A stretch of 64,000 bases of DNA, from positions 546,001 through 610,000 of the forward strand of contig JACDTU010000005.1 of the NCBI GenBank assembly GCA_022376465.1, written 5' to 3'. Under the pieces are notes generated by a model. The model had not been told where the DNA came from. It was given only the letters and a program-made list of their open reading frames with translations, and searched no databases. The translations under genes and the position numbers were made by a program. Below are positions 42,990 to 54,694 of this stretch, one piece after another (the first letter of the stretch is position 1; each line of letters begins with the position of its first letter). Source of the DNA: Cubamyces lactineus. Taxonomy: Eukaryota > Basidiomycota > Agaricomycetes > Polyporales > Polyporaceae.

Positions 42990-44576
42990 TCAATAGAACA
43001 CGACACTTACCCCTCCTCTCCTGACCACCCTCTCCCGCACATGGCACGCCGAGCACCTACTCAGCTTGAACTCATACCGCCCCGCACGCAACATCGACCC
43101 AATCACCGTCCCCTCCATGAACGGCGTCTGCACACGGTTCCTCTGCACAACGACAATCCTCTCTATCCTCCTGGGGGCAACATCCACACTCGGCGAGGGC
43201 AACGGCACGCACTCTGAGATCACATGGAGCTCTCCCAAACACAGCTCGAGGACCTCCAGCTCCGGCAATACGTCCTTGTGGCGGTACAGCGCGCCGACGA
43301 CGTCCTCCGCGGTCCATTGGCTTCCGACGAGCAGTCTCCGCACACGTACGAATGGGGCCAGCACTGCGAACCAGTCGGTATGGAAGAGCAGTATATGCGG
43401 CGCAATATGCAACTCCAGGTGGACGAGCGAACTCGGTCGGACAATCAGGGACAACTCCTCGAGCGCCGTGGCCACCGACACGGGGAGGATGTCTCCGCAA
43501 TCGGGCAGCACGACGCTCCACACTGGATCTATCCCCAGAGTCTGCACGTTCGTCCCGCCCGAGAGCGTCAGCGCACCCTGTTCGGTGTGTCCCGCAAAGA
43601 GGCGCAGCGCGGTCGCCTGGGAGATCATGGGCAGCGTCTGCTCGCGGTTCTCTGGGAGAATGGTGAGAAAGACACCGCCGACGTCGGGCTCCCACATGCC
43701 CTCCGCGACGCGCGCGACGACCGTGAGGTGTGCGGACGCGGGGAGAATGACGTGGTGTAGGAAGACCTTGATGTCCTCTATCGTCTCGTACACGTCCATG
43801 GCACGCATAGACGGGAGAGAGACAGGCTCCGTCCGTATGTCTGCCAACGACATGCACGGGGGCAGAGCGTCGCGCAAGATGAGCCATTCTACGCCTGGGA
43901 AGCTGCTCAGGGCTGTGAATAGGTCGTACTGCTCGGCACCGTCCTCGGAGTCGGCGAGAAGCCAGAGCTGAATGAGTTCGAAGAATGTGACGTTGTGGAA
44001 CAGCGTTTGGCATGGGCGGGGCAGAACCTCGATTACCCGCAACGACCGAAGTGCGGGCAAAGCGGTCGGCCAGAGAAGCAGGCGGGGGGCCTCTGAGTTG
44101 AGGCAGTGCAAGAAGAGGTCGACGATCGACCCAGAGAACTGGGGGTCTTCCAGACATCTCTGGAGGGGACCAATCTGCGAAGGCAGGAAACTGACGGAGA
44201 GGGAGCGCAGCCGGGAAGAGGAAGGACGGAGGATGTCGAGCACGGCGTCGCAGTCTTCGTGTTGAACATCCAACAAGATATCAAGTGGCAACTTAGCAGA
44301 GCGACGAAGGAACTCCCGGAAGACTTCGCGCGAGTGGCGTTCGTCGAAGGAGAGCTTGGTCCACAAAGCGGGCGCTGAGCAGGCGACCTCGTACCATCGA
44401 CGGCAAACCGATAGAACGTGAAGCCATTGGGTTGAAGCCTCCTCTTGAAGCGCAAGAAAGACGTAGACCAGGAGCTCGGTTGGAAGGCGTGTGATATAAC
44501 CCATGGCAAGAGAGGCAGGCGAATGGACAGAAGAGAACTTGCCGATGAGGGCAGCCGAACCTATGTACGCGCACAT
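42990..44576 (-). CDS. F-box protein (SCF ubiquitin-ligase adaptor)
   Basis: A single exon of 528 codons. The N-terminal F-box (about residues 29-75) reads LPTELLVYVFLALQEE, then WLHVLSVCRRWYEVACSAPALWTKL; it would bind Skp1. The rest consists of irregular leucine-rich strands such as LRSLSVSFLPSQIG and LPALRSLRVIEVL, probably a substrate-recognition surface. A second Met at 44504 (MGYITRLPTELL), just before the F-box, is equally likely as start. It shares the general plan of the F-box genes at 48377, 60244 and 63111 but is not close in sequence. The target is unknown. Confidence 0.85.
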   Translation of the reverse strand: MCAYIGSAALIGKFSSVHSPASLAMGYITRLPTELLVYVFLALQEEASTQWLHVLSVCRRWYEVACSAPALWTKLSFDERHSREVFREFLRRSAKLPLDILLDVQHEDCDAVLDILRPSSSRLRSLSVSFLPSQIGPLQRCLEDPQFSGSIVDLFLHCLNSEAPRLLLWPTALPALRSLRVIEVLPRPCQTLFHNVTFFELIQLWLLADSEDGAEQYDLFTALSSFPGVEWLILRDALPPCMSLADIRTEPVSLPSMRAMDVYETIEDIKVFLHHVILPASAHLTVVARVAEGMWEPDVGGVFLTILPENREQTLPMISQATALRLFAGHTEQGALTLSGGTNVQTLGIDPVWSVVLPDCGDILPVSVATALEELSLIVRPSSLVHLELHIAPHILLFHTDWFAVLAPFVRVRRLLVGSQWTAEDVVGALYRHKDVLPELEVLELCLGELHVISECVPLPSPSVDVAPRRIERIVVVQRNRVQTPFMEGTVIGSMLRAGRYEFKLSRCSACHVRERVVRRGGVSVVFY

Positions 44577-45117
44577 CCAAGGCTATATCGAAGAGGGCGA
44601 TCCAATCATTCCAACCAGCTGCCCGTCCACCAGCTAGGCAAGCAGTCGATGAGCAATGTGTCCAATAGATCGAAGCCCGCGCAAGTGCTGACCTTGCACC
44701 GTCTCGTGTAGCCGAGTATTTCGTCGTGGAGGTCGAGAGCTGCGATGGGACGTGAACCGACCAACACCAACCGTGCAGGGCTATGGGGGGTTTGTCCAAG
44801 CAACGATACGGGTGCATCCGCACCTGTGCCCAACACTAGCCCGTCGCTCCCCAAACGTTCTCAAACGCGTCATTACTTACCTACTTCATCCTCCGCAATT
44901 CCCTGCAGCCCATAGAACCCGTCATTGCTGAACAAGCGGACCCTAACCACTCGCCGCCCACCACTCTCATGTCCACGGTCATCACGATCGCACGATGGTC
45001 ATATCTCGGACAACACAAGACGTATTTCATAGTCCATGTCCCAGCTAAAAGTCCATAGATGCGAGCGAAATGCGTGCACAACTGCACGGAATAGCAGAAC
45101 CGTCCGTCCAAGTGACT
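44577..45117. other. Spacer between sedolisin B and the F-box gene
   Basis: About 540 bp between two minus-strand genes; it contains the F-box promoter and the sedolisin 3' region. No gene seen. Confidence 0.4.
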
Positions 45118-47323
45118 TCAGATCCCAAGCACCGACAAGAACTTGTCAAAGTCTGGCGTGCCGAGACCAGACACCTGGAGAACCCATCACCCGTCAGCAC
45201 CTACGCCAGACTGACAACCGTATTCATTAGGCATGAACTTACCGGATCCCATCCAGCAACGGCTTCAAATCCAACGTTCTCCCCGTTGCACTCAATATCA
45301 CTCTTCCCACTAGTGATATCCGTCAACGTCTCCACGCCCTTCGAGTACAACCACGGGTTCAAAAACCCGAGCGGGCTCTTGCCCTTCTGCGCCAGCCGGT
45401 CGTTCAACAGCGCTATCACGCTCCCAAACGTCGGGCTCGCTGCGCTTGTGCCGTACAGGCTTGCAGTCGCGTTCTCCCACACCCGGAAGTCGTCCGCCTT
45501 GGCGGACACGTCTGGGAACCCGCGCCCGGTTGCGTTGAAGCGTCCCATGGTCGTGTTTGCCGACGAAGAGTTGCCGAGCTTCGTCAGGTAGGCGGCAATA
45601 GCAGCGGTCTGGTAGGACGGCGCCGGGTAGTAGTTAGAGAAGCCACCAGAGGAGCCTTCCCAGGCCTGCTCTGGCGCGAATCCTTGTGTGCCGCCGACAG
45701 ACGTGACGCTAAGGAAGGGTAAACAGGCGAACTGTAGTATATTGAGTCAGACGCTTACTATGGGCAGTTGGAGGGGAAAGTCGGTGAGAAAGATGTGCTG
45801 TTGGTGGTGCACCCAACTCCGCTGTCGCCCGACGCATAGAGGATAGATACACCTCGTGCTCCGAGTTGGGCATATGCCTTACACAGTTTGCTATCCAAGC
45901 GAAACCCGTGGTCAGCCAGGGCCTAGACGTGATAAATAGAAGGACACGTACTCGGTCAGTTCGAACGAGAGGCTATCTTCCGACATGCCGTAGCTGGTGG
46001 TGAGGACCTGTGGAGGGCTGTCCATAGAGAGCAGAGTGTTGACCTCATCAAGGTAGCCCTCGAGGGCACCATCCTGCCACTCCACGCCAACCATAATGTA
46101 CTCGACAGGCACGTCGGTGGCGAGTCCGACAGTGTACTGGATATCCAACTCCTACAAGATGCGCTATAAGCTCAAGGGTTCCATTTATAGTGCGTTCGCC
46201 TTACTCCTTCGGAAACGGAGGGCACGTCTTGGTCATTGTTGCCCCCGTCGATGAGCGTGACGGAGAAGTTCGTCTTGGGGTCCATGTCGGGACGGTACCT
46301 CTCCAAAAAGCCCTGTTCGTGACGAATCAGCAATGCTCATTTAAATATCATATACGCGAGAACGAACCTCCAGGAAGTCATAGTGCGCGTTGTTACCAAA
46401 GCGTCCCGTCACACCGAACCGGTTAGACTTGACAGTAGCAGGCGTCGTAGGGATGTGGTATAGCTCCTGCAGGCAAGCCGGAGTAGTGCCGTTTGAGCAG
46501 TTCGACGAGGTCGCGCGGGGCATCATGGGTTCGTGGAACGCGCGCTTCTTCCCCACCGACACGTTGGAATCGACAGGCACAGGGAAGCTGGGAGGATGTT
46601 AGCCTGATGCACGCTGTAACCGAACGCGAAACGCGAGAGTCGACGTGGTGAACGTCACAGTGGCGAAGGGTGCACGCGCGCAGGCTAGAGCAACAATGTG
46701 GTGGCATGCAGCACTCACGTAGTAGTAGGATGGACCAAGTCCACGTGACCCTTGAGGCCGGCGGGGATAGAGTAGGATAAAGTGCGGACCGTCTCGAGGC
46801 CAGAGCTTCCATGCGTGAACCGAGAGAAGTTGGCCGCGAGGAGAGTGTTGGCCTTGCTAACGTTCATGTTCAGCTCGAGCCAGTCCCCAGCTGGTGTAAC
46901 GCTGGACGCGTTCAAGCCGTGCTCTGCGAGCCAGGCGTTGACCGCATCCACACTATCCGGGTTTGGTGCAGCAAGTTGTGCGGCCTATGGGGAGCGAGTG
47001 TCAACACGACGCGTCGCGCGAGGATAATTTGGGCGTACCTGGTCCTTGGAAAGGTGCTGACCATACTTCTCGCTCGACGGGTCGCTCACACTGTACAACG
47101 CGTCTACGACCGCGTCGGAGTTCTTCTGGACAAGCGCGATCCGGAGCTTCAAGGGGGTATCGGGTGTTGCGGGGCCAGCGAGAGAGAAGCCGGCAGGGAG
47201 GACGTCGCGTGATTCATGAACGAGCAGGTCGCGAGAGAACTTTGGGACAGTTTGAGAGAGCGGCGTAGCGAGAGCGAGAGCAGTAAAGAGCGAGAGTGCC
47301 AGGAGGCGTGTGGGGACGACCAT
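45118..47323 (-). CDS. Secreted tripeptidyl-peptidase / sedolisin, family S53 (copy B)
   Basis: Eight exons give 577 residues: 47039-47323, 46719-46984, 46368-46587, 46205-46312, 45952-46151, 45759-45890, 45243-45708, 45118-45174. A signal peptide ([19 protein letters not shown]) leads to the activation pro-domain and the S53 domain. The active site is complete: E292 and D296 in SEGELD, D382 in the canonical ASGDSGVG, and S492 in YGTSAASP. Conserved GRGFPDVSA and GLGTPDFDK occur near the end. Exon number and all intron phases equal those of copy A, and exons 2, 3, 4 and 8 are the same length, so the two are paralogs. Copy B is the more typical of the two because its oxyanion loop is standard. 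It should act in acid extracellular protein breakdown. Confidence 0.94.
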
Positions 47324-47390
47324 CGCGGTCGTGGAGGTGGTGGTCGTAAGAAGGGTGCGTGTGGATGCGGAGGACTTGGGGAGGACTTAC

Positions 47391-47398
47391 TTATATGT
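47391..47398 (-). promoter_or_regulatory. TATA box of sedolisin B
   Basis: On the minus strand ACATATAAG lies about 70 bp before the start codon at 47323, the standard spacing for a regulated secreted-enzyme gene. Confidence 0.55.
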
Positions 47399-48376
47399 TC
47401 TACGACATGAACATGACTGGAAGAAGTCGGCCAAGTGGAGAAGAACCCCAGACGCAATCAAGCTCATCCGAGTCGCCGCCCTCGATTTCCTCATCAGTCT
47501 CAACGCTCTTCCTCCTCCCTCCATCTCCTCCCTCACTGCCACTCACGCACAGGGCTGTCCCCGCGCTCCATTGCGGCGAGTATAGTCATGCATCGTGCAC
47601 GCTACTCATGCAGCGGCATAATACTGTCTTTCCGGTGCGTAACCTTTAGCATATAAAGTTTAGCGCCTCGGAGTTGCACCTCGGGCGACAAGAATATGCA
47701 ACGCACCTTTGATCGAGCTTCGGACTTTGTCATCCAAATCTGCATCACTGCATCGGCTTTCGGTGCACGAGCGTTGCATCGCTGCGGTGCTTATGGAAAC
47801 GTGGCAAAGTGAGCACGTACCAGTACGCTCTTTCTCGCAGCCCACGACACATGTCATCTACCAAGGCCCTAAGGAATCCCAGCCACGCTCTGGCACAAGG
47901 GCACATATATCCGTCATCTATAGGCTTCCCGCGAAGGCGCTTTCACCGACTTTCAGTTTCGACACTCATAATAACAATACGCCACAATGTCATCTTGGAC
48001 GTTGTCAGCCCGGGGTCCTAGTGACTGCCACGCGTCGCTACAGATTGCTATTGTACGAGGACTTGCTGACACAGTGGTTGAGCTGTGGTCCAAATTGTTA
48101 CCAGGCAAGCAGCCCTGGGAACCACAGGGCCAAGCTTCTCACAACCCATACGAACAAAAGCGCCACCCGGGAGCTTCTCGATTCAGTACGTTCACTGCCA
48201 TGGCATGTGGCGAAAGCGTGCGCCTGAGCTTTGACTGAACTCTGCGACGTTTAACCATCGTTTCCAGCATCGGATAATATAAGTGTCCCCAGTTTGTGGT
48301 TTGAAGCTTCAATTGGACCCTCTCTCTCACCATCGTCTCTCCTTTCCTTCCCGCAGACTATCAAAATCTGTACATA
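47399..48376. other. Divergent spacer between sedolisin B and an F-box gene
   Basis: About 980 bp with no gene seen. ATAATATAAG at 48274-48283 on the plus strand is the probable TATA box of the F-box gene, about 95 bp before its ATG. Confidence 0.45.
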
Positions 48377-50086
48377 ATGCCTCCCCTCTCGCGACAGACG
48401 TCGCAAGATGACTTACAGAATAGGTCAGTGTGCTCGGCTCTATCGCCTATTCGAGCCTGTACTTCTCCCACTCACGCACTTGCCAGGCCTCCATCTCAGC
48501 CCCTGGCTCTCGTACATGCGGCATGGCCCACCCGTACTACAATTGCGAAAGTGCCTCAGGATGTTCTCTCGCATATCTTCGTAGCGCTCCAAAGGGCAGC
48601 ATCGAGGAACTCGGAATGGCTGGGCATCCTTCAGGTGTGCCGACGCTGGCGCGACGTTGCGCTAGCCACACCTCCGATCTGGAGGGAGCTAGTCCTCGAC
48701 GGGTGGATAAGCCCTCCCATAGTGGACTTAGTCCTTAGCCGGTCAAAGAGAGTCAAGCAGTTGACCCTCAGCGGCTTAGGTACGGATGCATTTTACCTGC
48801 ACACCCTAATACCCATCTTGGGGAAGCACGGGCATTGCAGCGAAACGCTGCTCGTTGAAGATGTGCAGGGAATCCATCGTAGTCAACTGGACGTCATCCT
48901 CCGAGCCGGGCTCCCAAACCTACCGCAGCTCGTGCTCAAAGCGCCTCCTCATGCGCACTCGAGCACTATGGTCGTCTCGGCTGACGCGTTGAGACATCTG
49001 CGTTTGCTCACGGTCGCAGGCACTTCAATACAAATCAAGGGCACACTGCTGGGATTAGAACGCCTCTTATTAATCAACTTCGGCGGTGACCAGAAAAAGA
49101 AGCGCGAGCCTAGCATCTTCCGCGAACTGCTCTTGTCGTGCCCTGATGTCCAGCAACTCCTCCTCCATGAATCTATCCCAGAGTTCACCCTTATGGGCAG
49201 CGACGACGGCACGCGGTCACTCATACCACTTCCTCCTGATCTGCGTTCCCTTCAAGCCCGCGATAGCGCGCCCGAGGTCCTGTCCTTCCTCTCCCACGCC
49301 ATCATCTCGCCAACGACATTCTTGACTCTCAGCCTTGACTACACTCCCCCCAAGGATGTGTCATTGCTTGGCGGATGCAACTTGGAGGATCTGCTGAATA
49401 GCTCGGAGACGCTAACGGACGTGATCCGCAGTTCTGGCAAGGCTGCGCTGTACCTGAACCTACGCCTCAGCCTGGTCACCTTGCGCGGCTGTGCAGAACC
49501 CGACGCTTCCCGCCTGGGCTGGCAGATACTTATGAAGAACGGCGGTCCACAGTGGTACGACACCACCGCGCGGCGTCTTTTCAGTATGGTGGCATCTCGC
49601 CTTTTCGCCCCTTGTCTGCGGAATCTCGACATCCACTTCACTACGGGCTCAGTTGTAATAGGTCCTATGGGTTGGATCACACTACTCAATGGCCTCCCGA
49701 CTCTCTCATCCTTTGGCGTTGGTGGCGGGGAATGCGCCAACATCTTCCTTCTCGCGCTGCACGAGCACACCAACACGAAGGCGTCTAACCCCAAGAGCCC
49801 CGACGTCCGGCTCATACTCCCCAACCTCCAAAAGCTGAAGCTGTGCTTCAACGATACTGGGAGTGTGCGAGTGGATCGTGCACGCTCCGGGATCATGCGA
49901 TGCATACGGAAGAAGGGGCTGCCCGAATTTGCTACTCTCAAGATTCTTGTGTCCCGGTACACAGTAGTCACAGATGAACCCTCGGATCTCTTGGAGATTG
50001 GCCCGCAGTACAGGCTGCAGGTCAGCGTGGAACGCTCGAAATGCACCTTCTGTGAATCCTCCACCTCAATGGTAGCGTATCCATAG
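48377..50086 (+). CDS. F-box protein (SCF ubiquitin-ligase adaptor)
   Basis: A single exon of 569 residues starting MPPLSRQTSQDDLQN. After a 55-residue polar leader the F-box reads VPQDVLSHIFVALQRAA and then WLGILQVCRRWRDVALATPPIWREL. The long C-terminal part has leucine-rich strands (LRHLRLLTVAGTSIQI, LPNLQKLKLCFND) that would form a curved substrate-binding surface. It ends CESSTSMVAYP. The pattern VCRRWRDVA...PPIWREL is the basidiomycete F-box consensus. The substrate is unknown. Confidence 0.85.
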   Translation: MPPLSRQTSQDDLQNRSVCSALSPIRACTSPTHALARPPSQPLALVHAAWPTRTTIAKVPQDVLSHIFVALQRAASRNSEWLGILQVCRRWRDVALATPPIWRELVLDGWISPPIVDLVLSRSKRVKQLTLSGLGTDAFYLHTLIPILGKHGHCSETLLVEDVQGIHRSQLDVILRAGLPNLPQLVLKAPPHAHSSTMVVSADALRHLRLLTVAGTSIQIKGTLLGLERLLLINFGGDQKKKREPSIFRELLLSCPDVQQLLLHESIPEFTLMGSDDGTRSLIPLPPDLRSLQARDSAPEVLSFLSHAIISPTTFLTLSLDYTPPKDVSLLGGCNLEDLLNSSETLTDVIRSSGKAALYLNLRLSLVTLRGCAEPDASRLGWQILMKNGGPQWYDTTARRLFSMVASRLFAPCLRNLDIHFTTGSVVIGPMGWITLLNGLPTLSSFGVGGGECANIFLLALHEHTNTKASNPKSPDVRLILPNLQKLKLCFNDTGSVRVDRARSGIMRCIRKKGLPEFATLKILVSRYTVVTDEPSDLLEIGPQYRLQVSVERSKCTFCESSTSMVAYP

Positions 50087-51614
50087 TATATGTAGAGCAA
50101 CGCCACGGACTAGCAAATGCATATTCGTCCCAATGTGCCTGGTTCGGGGCCTCGAGCTTATCTTCCGACAATGCAAGGTCATCGTAAGCAGCATAGCATA
50201 TCCAGACTGGACCGTACATCACAGACGAGAGAATCCACAGAAAGAAGCCCATATCAAAGTGTATAGTAATCAAGCGAAAGCGAAGGTATTAGGTATCAAA
50301 AAGCTGTAAAGGTGACTCTATGGGGTATCGGGTACTAGTGTACCAGGGCCGAGACTGTATCGTACGTACCAAGGAGAGCAGAAGACAAAAATCCGAAAGC
50401 CCGAAGCGTACAGTAGAGGACGTCCGTGTTTTTGTGCTTTAGTAAGTTTGACCTGTTGTAGAGGATTTTCGTAAGGGAAGAGTCCGAGAAGAAACCGGAA
50501 TCGTATCGTAAGCAAAGGAAGAGATGCACTGAGAGCCCAAAGCGTATCGTAAAGGACAACCGTGTTTTTGTGCTTTGTTAGTTTTGACCTTTTGTAGAGG
50601 ATTTTCGTAATCAAGGGAGCAAGGAACCGAGAGCGTAACATCAAAGCGAACAGAAACAGACCTGAGACAGAGTGGCAAGCCGAGACAGAGACCCTCTATG
50701 GCTAGAAGCGAAGTGAAAGTGGAGCGAAAGATATCCTCCTGGGAGAGGACTGCCTGAGCCAGAGAACCCGGGAACGAAGCACTGCAGAGCGTCCAGGGAG
50801 AAGCGCGCAGCGACTTGAAGGGCAATAGCGAAGGCAGAAGGTTGAAAGCGACAAGCGCGATGCCAAAGGCAACGAAAATGGATGCCAGAATGATCGCCGG
50901 CGATTTGAGTGCGACGAGAGCCAGTTCGAAGCGATGAAGGGGAATCGCCAGCGATAGCAGCGAGTTGGTGGGTATAGACGCGAGCACGAGCGTATGGACA
51001 GGCGCGAGAGCGAGCACCGAGGTGGGCGCGAGCACTCGAAGCCATTGCGAGCACCAAGAGCGGGTGCGATCGTGAATGCCGCATAGACACTAGGGGCCAA
51101 AGCAAGCACTAGGGAAGGAGGGCGAGCACTAGGAACGAGTGCACGCCCAAGTGCGAGCGAGTGTGCATGTGCGACGAGAGCTTGAGTGCGGGCGGGTGTA
51201 AGCGTAGTCCGTACGCGGGTCTGTACCTGTGCGAACTTGACAGCGGTAACCAACCAGGGTTGCGATGTGTGTGGTGGAATGTGAACTTGAGCTGCGTTGA
51301 AGCATAGGGTCGACGAGAGCGTGCCCAACGTGGCAGGGCGGCCGATCCGAGCAGAACGAGCGTTTCTTGACCTTTAACACGAGTGCATTATCTCCTCCTT
51401 TTCTCTCTCCTTCCTCTCCTTCCTCTCCTTCCTCTTACCTTCCTCCTCCTCCAACACCAACACTCTCGGTCACGCGACCGGAGAAACACATCGGCAGCAG
51501 CGGCAGCCAGATGAGAACCCACAGGAGGCAACACATGCGAAGCAGGGGGAAAAGCCGTGTCGGGTGGTGACCTCCACGCCGACGAACAGACTTAGCTAAG
51601 CGGTTGGGCTCCAA
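50087..51614. other. Repeat-rich spacer of 1.5 kb
   Basis: The open frames on the minus strand here read as low-complexity Leu/Ala/Ser strings and come from GCGAGCAC-type sequence at about 50980-51190. I see no domain or splice structure and call no gene. A direct duplication occupies 50385-50612. Confidence 0.45.
50385..50612. repeat. Degenerate direct duplication, period about 140 bp
   Basis: Two copies share blocks in the same order: CCCGAAGCGTA / CCCAAAGCGTA, then GTGTTTTTGTGCTTT, then TTTGACC.GTTGTAG-like sequence, then GTAGAGGATTTTCGTAA. They are diverged by scattered substitutions. Their starts are near 50395 and 50537. Confidence 0.75.
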
Positions 51615-54279
51615 CTAGACGAAGGCCCAGGGCGAGCGTTCCCGAGCACGAGGAACCAGTGCTCGGGAGGCAATCCCAGACGACTTCGGGGAAGGCGAGA
51701 CGACCCGAGTTGCATCCGTCACGGCCGACTCCACGGACGAGTCGGCGCAGACGGCCGCATTGAGACGATCGGAAGCACGAGGCTTGATCGCATCCACAAG
51801 GGCATTCGTATCGCGAGGGGCATCCCGGGTGGGGGCATCCATATTGACGGCGCCTGCAGCGTCCAAATGGACGGCAGCAGCATGCGCGGCGGCAGACGTG
51901 TGCTTGGCAGCTTCTCCAGCCTGGGCGGACTCCAGAGCTTGGCCATCTTCCACGAACGTGGATTCCGTAAAGAGCGAGCAACCGCGCCGACGAAGGACCA
52001 GTCGGGGGGCGGGGTGCAAGGCGCCCCGGTTCGGCGGGGACAGGCGAACCGGGGCAGGCGATGTGCTCAAACAAGTGACGGAAACCGAAGATGTATCTAG
52101 AGTGGCCGGGGCGGGAGAAGGGGACACGTCCGCAGCACCGCGCAGCGTCTGCAGGACGGGGGACATTGCGGGCGCATGGGATGCGGGGATGGGCGACGCG
52201 AAGAATGCCGCGAACAGGGCAGGAACAGGGGATGCGTTGTGCGCCGATCGGGCGGGGGGAGATGCGGGGGGTCGTCTTGCGGAAATCGTCTTGGTCTTGC
52301 GGGAGACCTTCTTGTCCTTGTCGGAGGACTTGCTAGCCTGCAGTCTCGGGGAGACCCACTGGTACCAGGGATGGGGGGCGTCACCCTCCAGGTACGGGGT
52401 TCCGAACGTGACTTCTCTAGCTTCCTGTGTCTGAGTGTGTCTAGAAAGTGAGCAGGCAAAGCAAACGAGAGATAATGTCTGCAGTAAGAAAAACGAGAAC
52501 GGGACGCACTGGCTTGAAGCCTTCTACGGGTGAGAAGGGCCTCGGCTGCTTGCGCTGCGAGAGTTCGTCCCAGTCACTGCAACGCTGTGAGTCTGAAATA
52601 GGCATGATAGATGGCATCTCACATACATTGAGGCGAACCAAGGGTGTTGCTTGATCTGCTCCAGTGAGGGCCTTCTTGTCTCGTCCCTGTCCAGCATCTA
52701 GAGAAGACGCAAAAACAAGGTCAACCCCAGAAACGATGGGGAACGTGTGTGATACGCTTACCTGGACGAGCAGATCGCGCGCGACCTCATCTACATCATC
52801 ATTCACCTCCACTGTACCATTGCGCACCCGTCTCATCATCTCGTAGTTCACGATGTCCCGATGGCGGAGACCAAAGGGCAGCTGCAAACAATCTCAACGT
52901 CAGACTTCGCCTTCCAAAAAATAAGAGCAAGACGCACCTTTCCGTTCAACATTTCGTAGAACAGCACACCGAGGCTGTAAACGTCCGCCTGGTACGAGTA
53001 AGGGTAATTCTCCATGATCTCCAGGGCCATGTACCCTGCTGTCCCGCAGCGGTGCTCGGTGAGGTCCGGGACCGTGCCATCCTCTCGTCGCAAGCGACCA
53101 GGGACGTACGTCACCGGGCGTTCGTACCAATATTCGCGCTCTGTCCAGGGCTGGGTCTCCGGAGATCGGCCGAAAGTGTGTGCGAGTCCAAAGTCGGAAA
53201 AGACGGCTTCGCCGTCCCTGTTAATAAGAACGTTTGCGGGCTTGATGTCGCGGTGGAGGATTCGACGACGGTGGAGCTCGCCGAGTGCGATCACCTGATA
53301 TCAACGAGTTGGATCAGGTGGCAGACAGGTGAGGAAGGGTTGCACGTACCAATTGCGCGCAATACAAACGCGTCTTAGAAGCATCGAGCTTCTTGCGATA
53401 AATCATATCTACAAGATCACCGCCTGGGTAAAAGTCCTAGTGCGGGATCATCATTGTCAGCCACTCACGCGGAGGTTGACACATAGTATGCGCGATACTC
53501 ACGGTAACAAGGTAAAAGTTCTCCTCGTCTTCGAAGCTGGCCCGAAGTTGGGTGAAGAAATAGTTGCCGGCAAGCTCCTTCATGACGTTCTGCTCCTTGA
53601 AGGGATGGATGTATTCCCTGAGGAGGGGCTTCTTGATCGTCTTGAGGGCATACAGGAGACCGTCGCCGCGGTACTGCACGAGGGACACGCTGCCCTGACC
53701 TCCGCGTCCCAGGACGTGGTAGACGCTGAAGTCGGCCGTAGTGAGAACGGGTGCGAGGGCTGCCGGGGTGACGACCCGTGCGGCGGCGGCGCGCTTGAGT
53801 TCGGCGACGGGGACCGCCTGAGAGAACGCGGGGAGGACTGGCGAAGGCGGCTGGGCCAGTTTCTTCTCGACGAGCGTGGAGGTCGCCGAGAGCCCGACAG
53901 GTGCTTCGGGCGTGTAGTGCTCGACATTGCAAGCCACCTGAGACAAGCGTCCGGTGAGATGAGCTAATGCAATATGCGATATAGTACAAGGGTGGTGCGG
54001 CCGCGTACCATCTCGCCAGCCTCATTGAAGACCATCTTGACCATGACGTTCTCGTCGGCGGCGACATGCTTGTGAGCGGCATCGGCAACAAGCTGGACGG
54101 CTTCGATTTTCTGAGAGCGGGAGTGTATCTAGTCAGCTAGTACAAGGAGTGAAGATGATAAGAGGACGTACCACGAAGTCGGTGTACTCCGCCCGCTTGG
54201 CTTCGCGGACTTCCGCCGCGACCTTGGAGGCCTTGGCCGCGGTGGCCTTGCTTTTGAAAAGGTTGAGGAAATTCTTCAT
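51615..54279 (-). CDS. Ser/Thr protein kinase with long disordered C-terminal tail
   Basis: A multi-exon gene from MKNFLNLFKSKATAAK to ERSPWAFV. The kinase domain is complete by key residues: glycine loop GRGGQGSVSLV, lysine in YALKTIKK, HRDIKPANVLI, DFGLAH and ADVYSLGVLFYEML. The activation segment is long and ends CGTAGYMALEIM, so the usual APE is ALE. The Ala/Ser-rich tail of about 270 residues begins with TQEAREVTFGTPYLEGD, like a degenerate AGC-kinase tail. The N-terminal 130 residues carry a basic helix and an uncharacterised segment. It is probably an AGC-like, cytosolic kinase whose substrate is unknown. An in-frame TTG/ATG region upstream of 54279 exists, but MKNFL just after the leader is the best start. 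A TATA-like ACATATACC lies at about 54388-54396. Confidence 0.87.
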
Positions 54280-54694
54280 TGCTGCGTTGATGAAGAAGGG
54301 TTTGAAGTGCGTTGAAGGTTGGTTACTGTTTGATGGCGATAGTGGGGGAAAGCGAAGAGGGACTGAAGAGCTCCGTGTACCCAGAGCGGTATATGTTAGA
54401 ATCGGCGTTATGATCACGACTAGTCAGCCTCTGTGCTGACCAGTCGACAACAATAACGTCGAATTCCGGACATGATCCTGCTACTCAGAGGCGAGAACTC
54501 GCATCCTGAGGCTGACAGTGCTGTCATCGACAGTCACAGGGGAACGTTTCGGAAGGAGACTTCACCACCCGCACTCCCACCTTCTCGCTCTCGGGTAACA
54601 TCTTGTGATGGAACATCCTAGCGTTGCACGAGTCGTTAAATGCAACTATATTCCTCATATATGATACATCCGTCAGCTTCTTCGTACGTTTTGT
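54280..54694. other. Spacer between the kinase and HAAO genes
   Basis: About 415 bp between two minus-strand genes, containing the kinase promoter. No gene seen. Confidence 0.4.

Noticed and set aside
43066..44157. Long frames on both strands overlapping the F-box gene
   Set aside because: Arg/Ser-rich shadows; only the frame with the F-box consensus is coherent.
47709..48227. 172-codon plus-strand frame before the F-box gene
   Set aside because: Non-coding composition, and it overlaps the likely promoter region of the downstream gene.
50640..51380. Minus-strand frames of about 200 codons rich in Leu, Ala and Ser
   Set aside because: They overlap in two frames over low-complexity GCGAGCAC-type DNA; no signal, domain or splice pattern.
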